In this document: piece after piece, positions 8,337 to 16,508 of the stretch
Numbering within the stretch: position 1 is the first letter of the stretch
Layout of the letters: each line of letters starts with the position of its first letter
NCBI GenBank assembly: GCA_024236175.1
Contig: JACKKY010000001.1
Coordinates: 1,240,001-1,304,000, forward strand
Source: Novosphingobium sp.
GTDB taxonomy: Bacteria > Pseudomonadota > Alphaproteobacteria > Sphingomonadales > Sphingomonadaceae
Direction of reading: 5' to 3'
DNA length: 64,000 nucleotides
Notes under the pieces: model-generated
Told to the model about the DNA's origin: nothing
Database searches by the model: none
What the model saw: only the letters and a program-made list of their open reading frames with translations
Program-made: the position numbers and the translations under genes

Positions 8337-11300
8337 TTGCGTGTCGGTGATCTGACCTTCGCATTGCGGCAGGTGAACTTTCAGCCTCTGGATGCGAGCG
8401 GGCAACCGGTCATGCTGTCCATCAACGACAGCGGAGACCCGCTTCCCGGCGCGGTCGCGTACGATTCCGATACTGGCGGAGTGACGTTCACCGTCGCGCT
8501 GCCCGACCTCGGCACCCTGCAATACAGCTTCTCGAGCATCTGGGACGCCTCGGGCCTGCGCTACGTCAACGGCATCTTCAACAATCTCGGGGCCGGACAA
8601 TATCATTTCGGCCAGACCGGCACCCTTTTCCTGCGCAACATGGATGGCGGCTATACAAGCTATCTGGGCCAGCACCTGCCCGGCGAAGGCGAAGGGGACA
8701 GCGATGCCCATCCTTTCGCCAGCGCCCTCGATCCGGCCACGCACAACTTCGGCACGGCCCCGATCCTGGCGCAGCCAGACTATGCCGTGGAGCAGGACGG
8801 CGAGAGCGGCGAAGCGATCATGCATACCGTGGTCGACTACACGCCGCGCATGATCAGCCAGACGGTGGTGTCGCAAGCCGCCCTGGATGCGACCGGTGCC
8901 GCCACTGCCGTCGACGATTTCAACGACACGCCTTTCATCGGCAATCTGGCGACCAACCCCGGCGATCCTTCCTACACCGGTCTGTTCGTGCTGTTCGGCC
9001 AGTTCCTCGATCACGGTCTGGACCTGCTCGGCAAGGGCGCGAATCTCGACCCCGATACGGGCACCAGCGCCAAGATCATCATCCCGTTCGCACAAAGTGA
9101 TCCGCTCTACGACATCGCGCCCGGCCATTACTTCACCGTGACCCGCGCCTCGGTCGCCGGCTTCGACGACGACGGCACCGCGCACTATGTCAACCTGACC
9201 TCGCCCCAGATCGACCAGAACCAGACCTACGGGTCCGAATCCGCGGTCACCGACCTGCTGCGCGAATGGGTGGAAGACCCCAACAATCCGGGAAGCTTCA
9301 TTCCGGGCATGCGGCTGCTCGACGGCCATACGCTGGAGAGTGAATGGACGCGCTGGGACGGCGTCGCCACGACGCAGACCCTGCCGACGGTCAACGAGCT
9401 GCGCATCGCGGTTCACGAAACGCTCAACCCCGGCCTCGGCCGCACCGAGCTGACCTATGCCGACCTGCTCGACTATCACGGGACCGGCCAGTCGGTTCTG
9501 GGCGACTTCCTGCCCGTCGCCGACATCATCGACACGACGTCGGACCTCAACATCTTCGGCGACGGCCCGAATATCCTCAAGGACGTCGACCTCGCGAGCC
9601 TGCTGATCCTCATGCCGGAAAATCCCGGCGATCCGGAATCGCGAATCCTGGTGCTCGGCGTCCAGCCGGATGCCGATCCGGAATTGGCCAACGAGGCCCT
9701 GCTGCAGGCCGTCGGCGCGCATTACGTCGCCGGCGACACGAGGGTGAACGAGAACATCGGCCTGACGACGCTGCACCACGTCATGCACGAGGAGCACAAT
9801 TACCAGGTCGACACGCTAATCGATTCGATCCTTTCGGCCCATGCCGCCGGCGAATACAGCACCGACCAGCTCCACGCCTGGCAGGCGCCCGTCTTGGGCG
9901 AAGGCGAAACGCCGCTGACCGATGCCGCCGGCAATTACGTGGATGCGAGCGGTGCCATTTCCTGGGATCAGGACCGCATCTTCCAGGCGGCCAAGCTGAT
10001 CGTCGAAATGGAAGATCAGCATATCGTGATCGAGCAGTACGCCCGGCTCGTCACCCCGGACCTGCCCGAATACGCCGGCTACCAGGCAGACACAGATTCC
10101 GGCATTTCGATGGAATATTCGCAGGCCGCTTTCCGCTACGGCCATTCGCAGCTGCGCGAGACGGTGGACGCCATCGATCCCGACGGGGGAATCACCGGCG
10201 AGGTGATGAAGCTCGCGCTTGCCTCGGTATTCCTGACTCCGTCGGTCTATGCCGATCTCGGCCCCGGCGCGATCGCGCTGGGCATGAGCCACCAGCTCGG
10301 CAACGAAACCGACGAATTCGTCACCTCCGCCCTGCAGCAGAGCCTGCTCGGCCAGCCGATGGACCTGCCGGCGATCAATATCGCGCGCGGGCGCGACGTC
10401 GGACTGCCGACTCTGAACGAGGCGCGGGCGCAGCTCCACGCGGCGCTGCAGGACAGCGACTATCCCCTCAGCGGCGATCTGGCTCCCTACGAGAGCTGGA
10501 ACGATTTCGCCGCCAACATGCTCCACCCGTCCTCGCTGGTGAACTTCATCGCCGCCTACAGTTTCGACGGCGACCTCACGGCCGCCGCCGCGGCGATGGA
10601 CGACGAGGATTTCATGAACGGCGGCGACCAGGGCTTCCAGCTGATCGACCTGTGGCTCGGCGGCCTGGCCGAAGCCCATGTCGACGACGGCATCCTCGGT
10701 TCGACCTTCAACGCCATCTTCGTCGACCAGATCGAGCGGCTGATGAACGGCGACCGGCTGTTCTATCTGGCAAGGCTCGAAGCGGCGCTGCCCGAAGCGT
10801 CCGATCTCGTCGAACAGATCCTGACGCTGCAATACAAGGACATCGTCGAGCGCACGACCGGGGTCGAGCATCTGGCAGGCAATGTCTTCCTCCATGCCGA
10901 CAGCTATCTCGAACTGGGCGACACGCCCGATGCCGCGGAGTTGGCCCAGCGCGGAACCGACGACGACCCGCACAAATACGGCGACCTCGTCGAAACGCTG
11001 CAGCTGGGCGTCTATTCCGATCACGGCGGCACGACGTCCGGCAACGGATCAACCGTCTCCGTCGACGGTGCCAGCTACATCCTCGATGTCCGCCCGAACG
11101 GCGAAATCGGGGCGGACGGCGTGACTCCGGTTTCCGGTTTCGGATCCCACGAAGTGATCGGCGGCACGGAATTCTCCGACCGGATCCACGCCGGCGGCGG
11201 CTTCGACACGGTCTATGGCGAAGCCGGAAACGACCTGCTGTTCGGCGGCGACGGCGGCGACTTCCTGTATGGCGGCGACGGCAACGACATCCTGGAAGGC

Positions 11301-13100
11301 GGGCAAGGCGAAGACCGGCTGGACGGCGGTGACGGCAACGACATCCTGCGCGCCGGCCAGGGAACGATGGACGGCGACGTCCTGCTGGGCGGCGGCGGAA
11401 ACGACCTGCTGTTCGGCGCGGGCGACGACGACGACCTGTTCGGCGGCGACGGCAACGACATTGTCGAAGGCCGGGCGGGCCGCGACCTCATATACGGCGG
11501 CGACGGCAACGACATCCTTACCGGCGGCGGCGGCGACGATACGATCGACGGCGGCGACGGGCACGACATCGCCGTCTATTTCGGCGCGCGCGCAGACTAT
11601 GCGATTTCCACCGATGGCCACGGCGTGACGACCGTTTCCGACTTCCGCGACGGCCCCTCGGACGACACCGACACGCTGACCAGGGTCGAAACGCTGCAGT
11701 TCGCCGACCAGACTGTCGAGCTCATCGCCAATTCGGCGCCGCAGCTCACGGGTCCGCAGACGGCGATGCCGACGGCCAGGTCGGCCGAAAGCTACGACCT
11801 CGCTCTCGCGGACCTGATCCGGGGCTTCACCGACGCCGACGGCGATCCGCTTTTCATACCGGCGATCACCACCAGCGGCGGCAACCTCGTCGCCGACGGC
11901 GACGGCAACTGGATACTGACGCCACCGCCGCATTTCGACGGAACGCTGACGCTCGACTACACGGTCAGCGACGGTATGGGCGGTGCCGCCCAGGGCTCGC
12001 TTGAGATCACGGTAGAAGCGGTCAATCACGCCCCGCAGATGGCGTCCTTCGGGACCGACATGTTCATCGCCAAGCAGGGTTCGCCGATGACTGTCGCCGT
12101 CCAGATGAGCGACCCGGACGGCGACCCGCTGACCCTGACGATGAGCGATCCGGCACACGGCACGGTGACCAACGGCGCCGACGGAGCCTGCATCTACATC
12201 CCGGAGACCGGCTATTACGGGGCGGACAGCTTCATGGTCACGGTGTCCGACAACCATGGCGGCGTCGTGCAGCAGGCCGTCTCGGTGATGGTCGTGCCGG
12301 CGGAAGGCAAGGACTGGCGCCTGTTCGCAAGCGATGGCTACGAAGGGCAGATCGGCGGCAGCGGCTCGGTGTTCGGCACCGAGGGTTTCCAGAACATCAT
12401 GGTTCTCGACGTGCCCGGCACCGTCACCTTCGATCCGTCCTTCAACCGCGGCGAGGACATCATCCGGCTGACCGGGGCCGGGGCGCAGTGGGAAGTCATC
12501 CAGTCCGGTTCCTCGGCCGTCTTCTCGGACGGCGACACCACCGCCGTGATCCCCGTGGGCACGGAGGGGATTCTTGTCGGCTTCGAGGACGGCTTCCGGA
12601 CGCTGCGCTTCGATCCGGCCGAATCGGCGATGAAGATCGGCGGCCAGACGGTCACGGCCGAGCTCGCGCAGGTGACTGCGCCGGCGATGCAGTTCGGCAA
12701 CCCGATCAACCTGTTCCCGGAAGCAAGCGCGCGGCTGTTCCTGGCGGAAGGCTCGCCGGTGACCGCCAGCGGCAAGCTGGAAATATTCGGGACGGACGCC
12801 CCGGAAGAGGTGACCCTGCTGCTCGGCAGCGCGGTGTTCGACCCGTCCTTCAACAGGGGCGGCGACACGATTTCGCTGAACGAGGCGGCTTCGCAATTCT
12901 CAGCGGTGCGTTCGGGGTCCAACGTCCAGCTCACCGGCAACGGCATCGAGGCGCTGATCCCGGTCGGCGCGGCGGGCGCGACGCTGTCCTTCGCGGGCGA
13001 CGACGACAGGACGCTCGTCTACGACGAAGGCCTCGACGCGATCCTGATCGGGTCGCAGACCATCGGCTTCGAACTGACCGCGCTCAGCGATTTCGCCTAG
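8337..13100 (+). CDS. Giant secreted animal-type heme peroxidase with RTX repeats
   Basis: The protein is about 1587 residues from a TTG start at 8337, which has an AAAGG ribosome-binding site seven bases upstream; another TTG at 8322 is less well placed and no nearby ATG exists. The peroxidase domain shows distal His226 in LFGQFLDHGLDL, the arginine/glutamate segment TRVNENIGLTTLHHVMHEEH, proximal His603 in AAFRYGHSQLRE and the family signature INIARGRDVGLPTLNEAR. Then come glycine/aspartate-rich RTX nonapeptides such as GGDGNDILEGG (residues about 950-1080), two cadherin-like repeats (ADGDPL and DPDGDPL types) and two related C-terminal modules each containing FDPSFNRG. No N-terminal signal peptide is present, so type I secretion through a C-terminal signal is expected. 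No transporter genes are adjacent. Bacterial relatives oxidise halides or phenolics; substrate unknown. Confidence 0.9.
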   Translation: MRVGDLTFALRQVNFQPLDASGQPVMLSINDSGDPLPGAVAYDSDTGGVTFTVALPDLGTLQYSFSSIWDASGLRYVNGIFNNLGAGQYHFGQTGTLFLRNMDGGYTSYLGQHLPGEGEGDSDAHPFASALDPATHNFGTAPILAQPDYAVEQDGESGEAIMHTVVDYTPRMISQTVVSQAALDATGAATAVDDFNDTPFIGNLATNPGDPSYTGLFVLFGQFLDHGLDLLGKGANLDPDTGTSAKIIIPFAQSDPLYDIAPGHYFTVTRASVAGFDDDGTAHYVNLTSPQIDQNQTYGSESAVTDLLREWVEDPNNPGSFIPGMRLLDGHTLESEWTRWDGVATTQTLPTVNELRIAVHETLNPGLGRTELTYADLLDYHGTGQSVLGDFLPVADIIDTTSDLNIFGDGPNILKDVDLASLLILMPENPGDPESRILVLGVQPDADPELANEALLQAVGAHYVAGDTRVNENIGLTTLHHVMHEEHNYQVDTLIDSILSAHAAGEYSTDQLHAWQAPVLGEGETPLTDAAGNYVDASGAISWDQDRIFQAAKLIVEMEDQHIVIEQYARLVTPDLPEYAGYQADTDSGISMEYSQAAFRYGHSQLRETVDAIDPDGGITGEVMKLALASVFLTPSVYADLGPGAIALGMSHQLGNETDEFVTSALQQSLLGQPMDLPAINIARGRDVGLPTLNEARAQLHAALQDSDYPLSGDLAPYESWNDFAANMLHPSSLVNFIAAYSFDGDLTAAAAAMDDEDFMNGGDQGFQLIDLWLGGLAEAHVDDGILGSTFNAIFVDQIERLMNGDRLFYLARLEAALPEASDLVEQILTLQYKDIVERTTGVEHLAGNVFLHADSYLELGDTPDAAELAQRGTDDDPHKYGDLVETLQLGVYSDHGGTTSGNGSTVSVDGASYILDVRPNGEIGADGVTPVSGFGSHEVIGGTEFSDRIHAGGGFDTVYGEAGNDLLFGGDGGDFLYGGDGNDILEGGQGEDRLDGGDGNDILRAGQGTMDGDVLLGGGGNDLLFGAGDDDDLFGGDGNDIVEGRAGRDLIYGGDGNDILTGGGGDDTIDGGDGHDIAVYFGARADYAISTDGHGVTTVSDFRDGPSDDTDTLTRVETLQFADQTVELIANSAPQLTGPQTAMPTARSAESYDLALADLIRGFTDADGDPLFIPAITTSGGNLVADGDGNWILTPPPHFDGTLTLDYTVSDGMGGAAQGSLEITVEAVNHAPQMASFGTDMFIAKQGSPMTVAVQMSDPDGDPLTLTMSDPAHGTVTNGADGACIYIPETGYYGADSFMVTVSDNHGGVVQQAVSVMVVPAEGKDWRLFASDGYEGQIGGSGSVFGTEGFQNIMVLDVPGTVTFDPSFNRGEDIIRLTGAGAQWEVIQSGSSAVFSDGDTTAVIPVGTEGILVGFEDGFRTLRFDPAESAMKIGGQTVTAELAQVTAPAMQFGNPINLFPEASARLFLAEGSPVTASGKLEIFGTDAPEEVTLLLGSAVFDPSFNRGGDTISLNEAASQFSAVRSGSNVQLTGNGIEALIPVGAAGATLSFAGDDDRTLVYDEGLDAILIGSQTIGFELTALSDFA

Positions 13101-13118
13101 GCCCGGCCGGCCAGAAAT

Positions 13119-14336
13119 CTACCGGATCGTGCGCCAGTCGGCATCGCCGGGAATCAGCGCGCCGCGTGGCAGAAGACCGGTGCTGACGCCCGGCAGCGAG
13201 CCGTCCACCGCCTCGCCCGCCTCGAACCGTTCGATCAGCTTGAGGATAAGCTGCCGGCAGCGCTGAACGGCGATGTCGGTGTGAGTGAGGAAATCCAGGC
13301 TGCGGTCGACGACCGGGCCCATGCTGACCTGCGCGACCACGTCCTCGAGCAGCAGCTGGTCCGGAAAGCCGCTGAAATGGCCGCGCGCCATCGCCTCGCG
13401 GTCCTGCCCCCAGTTGTCATCGCGAGAGCCCGAGGGGTTGGCGTAATTGTCCTGGTCCTTGCACTGGTCGCGCATGAAGAAGGAGCCGATTTCCCCGGTC
13501 TGGCTGAAGATGCCCCAGAACAGCAGGTGGTTGCCGTCGTCCACCGGCACGGCGATGAAGAAGGTGCCCGATCGCTCGCCGTATTGCAGGGGGGCCGGCG
13601 TCATCGCGATGAACGGGGTCAGGAATTCCGAAATGCGCACCAGCGCGACGCCGTCGTCGCTCTCGCGGATGGCCGCGGTGCGCATGCCGTATTCGGTGTC
13701 GTCGACGGCAAAGCGCGGGACTGCGATGAACCGGCGGCTCTGCTCGTCCATTTCGCTCTCGTTCCTGGGCCAGGCGCTGTGCAGGAAATTGACATGGGCC
13801 GAATCCAGCGCGGCTTCGAGCCCCTGCAGCCAGTTGGCGGGAACCACGCTGCGGGTGATCCAGACGCTGTCCCCTTCAAGCCCGGCCCAGGGCAGCTCCG
13901 GCAGCGCCGGCGCATCGCCTTCGCCCAGGAACACCCAGACCAGCCCGCAATGCTCGGCGACCGGATAGTGATTGAACGGCACCCGTTCGGCCACCGTCGC
14001 GGACCGGTCGCCCTCGGTCGGCACCTCGACCACCTTGCCCGAGCCGTCCACCAGCCAGCCGTGGAAGATGCAGCGCAGCGCGCAGCCTTCCAGCCGCGCC
14101 AGCGCCATAGACACGCCTCGGTGCGGGCATCTCTCGTCGATGAAACCGATCCGCCCGTCCTCGCCGCGAAAGGCGACGTAATCCCCGCCCAGCAGACGCA
14201 CCCGCACCGGCGGCGCTCCGGCCGCCAGCCCCTCGATCCGGCTGAACGGCAGCCAGTAGCCCTCACGAAGGAGCCGCGCCATCGGCGCCTCGCCTTCGAC
14301 CGAAGTCAGCCGTTCGTTCTGCTCCTTCGTCAGCAT
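13119..14336 (-). CDS. Rieske-type aromatic ring-hydroxylating oxygenase, alpha subunit
   Basis: This 405-residue protein has an N-terminal Rieske [2Fe-2S] domain with Cys70-Pro-His72 (CPHRG) and Cys89-x2-His92 (CIFHGW). The catalytic iron site is visible as LDSAHVNFLHSAW (H-x4-H). The single-component look and VPANWLQGLEAALDSAH resemble the phthalate 4,5-dioxygenase / VanA-like oxygenases that hydroxylate or demethylate aromatic acids and related substrates. A partner reductase is not in the window. The start has a very strong GAGGAGAG ribosome-binding site. It is divergent from the crotonase gene (139-base shared gap) and convergent with the peroxidase. Confidence 0.88.
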   Translation of the reverse strand: MLTKEQNERLTSVEGEAPMARLLREGYWLPFSRIEGLAAGAPPVRVRLLGGDYVAFRGEDGRIGFIDERCPHRGVSMALARLEGCALRCIFHGWLVDGSGKVVEVPTEGDRSATVAERVPFNHYPVAEHCGLVWVFLGEGDAPALPELPWAGLEGDSVWITRSVVPANWLQGLEAALDSAHVNFLHSAWPRNESEMDEQSRRFIAVPRFAVDDTEYGMRTAAIRESDDGVALVRISEFLTPFIAMTPAPLQYGERSGTFFIAVPVDDGNHLLFWGIFSQTGEIGSFFMRDQCKDQDNYANPSGSRDDNWGQDREAMARGHFSGFPDQLLLEDVVAQVSMGPVVDRSLDFLTHTDIAVQRCRQLILKLIERFEAGEAVDGSLPGVSTGLLPRGALIPGDADWRTIR

Positions 14337-14475
14337 CCCTCTCTCCTCGCTTTTTGGGCAGAATGACGCGCGCGTCCGCGCATGCAACCCGAATCCGCCT
14401 TGCCGGGGCTTGCCCGCGGCCCGACATCTTGCCACGCTCGGAACGCAGCGCGGCAAGCGGCGGGAGGAAACTGAC

Positions 14476-15438
14476 ATGGCGGATGACGGAACGCGGCCCT
14501 CCGCCGAGGAAATCATCCTCTTTGAAAAAGACCCGGCCACGAAGATCGCCACCGTCACGGTGAACCGGCCGGACAAGCACAACGCCATCACCATCGCCGC
14601 GCGGCACCGCTTTTCCGAGATCGTCCACCGCGCCAATGTCGACGACGAGGTCAAGGTGCTGGTCATCCGCGGCGCCGGAGACAATTTCGGCACCGGCGAC
14701 GACCTGCCGGAGATGGCGGACCTGTTCTCCGACAAGGACGTCTCCTGGCTTCACGACTTCCGGATCGGCGAGGACGAAGGCGTGACATACCCGCCCAAGG
14801 GGTCCTACCGCCACCTCGGCGCGGTGACGCAGCTTTACGCGCGCACCGGCGAAGGCATGCGCGACCTGCAGGACTTCAAGAAGATCAGCATCGTCGAGGC
14901 CAAGGGCTATTGCTACGGCTGGCAGTTCTACCTGGCCGGCGATGCCGACATCGTGATCGCTTCGGACGATGCGCTGTTCGGCCATGCCGCCTTCCGTTAC
15001 GCCGGCTGGGCGGCGCGCATGTGGCAATGGGCGCTGACGATGGGGCTGAGGCCCTTCATGGAGATGGTGTTCACCGGCCGGCCCTTCACCGCGCAGGAAA
15101 TGAAGGACCTGCATTTCGTCAACTCGGTCGTGCCGCGCGAGAGGCTGGAGGCGGAGACGATGAAATACGCGCTGGCCTGCGCCCGCAACCGGCCGACCGA
15201 TACCGTGGTGATGCAGAAGACCTTCTTCGAAGTGTTCAAGCAGCAGCAGGGCGAGTATATGGGCAGCATCCTGTCCGGCTGGCTGGAATCGATGCTTCCG
15301 GCGGTGCTCGACGACAGTTCGATCAAGGTCGGCGACGAGATGTTCGACAAGGGCCTGACCAACGCCGTCAAGGACAACGACAACCAGTTCCCGCCGGAAT
15401 GGAGACTGAGCTTCGCCGGCCGCAAGAGCCGGAGCTGA
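14476..15438 (+). CDS. Enoyl-CoA hydratase/isomerase family (crotonase)
   Basis: This 320-residue protein has crotonase landmarks: VNRPDKHNAITIAARHRF near the N-terminus, an oxyanion-hole segment RGAGDNFGTGDDL and EAKGYCYGWQFYLAGDADIVIA. The C-terminal part is longer than in classical 260-residue enoyl-CoA hydratases, and the aromatic-rich FRYAGWAARMWQWALTMG replaces the usual catalytic-glutamate region, so hydration of a simple enoyl-CoA is not certain. The ATG at 14476 has a GGGAGG ribosome-binding site. It is the first gene of a rightward catabolic run, 24 bases ahead of the TauD-type dioxygenase. Confidence 0.85.
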   Translation: MADDGTRPSAEEIILFEKDPATKIATVTVNRPDKHNAITIAARHRFSEIVHRANVDDEVKVLVIRGAGDNFGTGDDLPEMADLFSDKDVSWLHDFRIGEDEGVTYPPKGSYRHLGAVTQLYARTGEGMRDLQDFKKISIVEAKGYCYGWQFYLAGDADIVIASDDALFGHAAFRYAGWAARMWQWALTMGLRPFMEMVFTGRPFTAQEMKDLHFVNSVVPRERLEAETMKYALACARNRPTDTVVMQKTFFEVFKQQQGEYMGSILSGWLESMLPAVLDDSSIKVGDEMFDKGLTNAVKDNDNQFPPEWRLSFAGRKSRS

Positions 15439-15462
15439 AACCGGGGATGCCGGGAGAGACCA

Positions 15463-16302
15463 ATGGCACTGAAGACGACCGACCTGAAACCCCGCATCGG
15501 CAGCCTTGTCGAAACCGATTACGATTCGCTCATGAAAGCGGCCGAGGCCGGAGACATCCGCCGCTTGCTGGAAGAGCGCGGCGTGCTGGTGATCCGGGGC
15601 ATCTCGATCGACGACGAACGCCAGCTTGCTTTCACCAGGGCGCTGGGCCCGGTCGGCGACCGGGATACCGGCATGATCTACAAGGTGACTTTCGACAAGC
15701 GCGAGAACCCGACGCACTACCACTACAACTACGGAAACTTCTCCTGGCACATCGACCGCACCGATACGGATGTCCCGCCCTACGCCACCATCCTGGCGGC
15801 CAAGCGGCTCGCGCCGGAAGGCGGGCAGACTGAATTCGCCAACACCTATGCCGCCTATGAGGACCTGTCCGGGGAGGACAAGCGCAAGATCGACGGGCTG
15901 CGGGTCCTCCACCGGCTCGAATCCTCCTACCGGGAAGCGGTGCCCGATCCCACGGCGGAGCAGCTCGCCACCTGGCGGGGGCATCCCGACAAGGTCCATC
16001 CGCTCGTCTGGCACCATCGTTCGGGCCGCAATTCGCTGGTGACCAGCATGTCCGGCACCGAAGTGCTCGGCATGGACAGGCAGGAAGGCGAAGCGCTGCT
16101 GGCAAGGCTGATGGCCTGGGCCACCCGGCACGAATATGTCTACACCCACGAGTGGCAGCCCGACGACATCGTGATGTGGAACAACACCGGCACGATGCAT
16201 CGCGCGCGCCGCTACGACCTCGATTGCGGCAGGCTGATGCATCGCACGGTGGTGCTCGGCGACGAGCCGTTCGACACGCAACGCCGTGTCGCCGCTGCAT
16301 AG
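15463..16302 (+). CDS. TauD/TfdA-family 2-oxoglutarate-dependent dioxygenase
   Basis: This 279-residue protein has the iron-binding motif His96-x-Asp98 in FSWHIDRTD, a distal histidine in GTMHRARRYDL and a 2-oxoglutarate-anchoring arginine in LMHRTVVLGDE. Family members such as TauD and TfdA hydroxylate sulfonates, phenoxyacids or N-alkyl compounds to trigger C-X cleavage. The substrate is not deducible, but its position between a crotonase and a hydantoinase operon suggests an early oxidative step on the same compound (inference). AGAGACC precedes the ATG. Confidence 0.88.
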   Translation: MALKTTDLKPRIGSLVETDYDSLMKAAEAGDIRRLLEERGVLVIRGISIDDERQLAFTRALGPVGDRDTGMIYKVTFDKRENPTHYHYNYGNFSWHIDRTDTDVPPYATILAAKRLAPEGGQTEFANTYAAYEDLSGEDKRKIDGLRVLHRLESSYREAVPDPTAEQLATWRGHPDKVHPLVWHHRSGRNSLVTSMSGTEVLGMDRQEGEALLARLMAWATRHEYVYTHEWQPDDIVMWNNTGTMHRARRYDLDCGRLMHRTVVLGDEPFDTQRRVAAA

Positions 16303-16332
16303 CGGCGTGGACGGGCGGCAAAGCCTTTCCCG

Positions 16333-16361
16333 TTGACACCCTACGGCGCGCTGCCCAGACT
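16333..16361 (+). promoter_or_regulatory. Candidate promoter of the hydantoinase operon
   Basis: A perfect TTGACA (-35) lies at 16333-16338. Seventeen bases later is CAGACT (16356-16361), a weak -10 box. Alphaproteobacterial promoters often keep a good -35 and a loose -10. This would give a leader of roughly 75 bases before the short upstream frame at 16440. Confidence 0.4.
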
Positions 16362-16439
16362 TTCGGCCGGTTTTCGGCAATCCGAACGACAAAGATAAGC
16401 ACCGGCGAAGGGCCGGGCATTGAAAGGAAACGGGAGAAG

Positions 16440-16508
16440 ATGCCACGGCCCTTGCCGGCTTGTCCGGCCAATCCTTATGCGCAATGCGCCCGGAGCGGCG
16501 GCGCATGA
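16440..16508 (+). CDS. Possible leader peptide translationally coupled to hyuA
   Basis: This 22-codon frame starts with ATG directly after an AAAGGAAACGGGAGAAG purine stretch, the best ribosome-binding region in the gap. Its stop overlaps the hydantoinase A start as ATGA (16505-16508), the same coupling used between hyuA, hyuB and the deacylase downstream. The hydantoinase start itself has only a weak ribosome-binding site. The peptide is rich in proline, alanine and cysteine (starts MPRPLPACPANPY). It may be a leader that delivers ribosomes to hyuA, or a chance frame. Confidence 0.35.
   Translation: MPRPLPACPANPYAQCARSGGA

Noticed and set aside
11160..11590. Tandem DNA repeats that might suggest a CRISPR-like array
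   Set aside because: The repeats are in frame, nine residues long and encode the RTX nonapeptide, so they are coding repeats.
11049..12896. 615-codon minus-strand frame inside the peroxidase/RTX gene
   Set aside because: It mirrors the repetitive Gly/Asp codons of the RTX region and has no recognisable domain or start signals.
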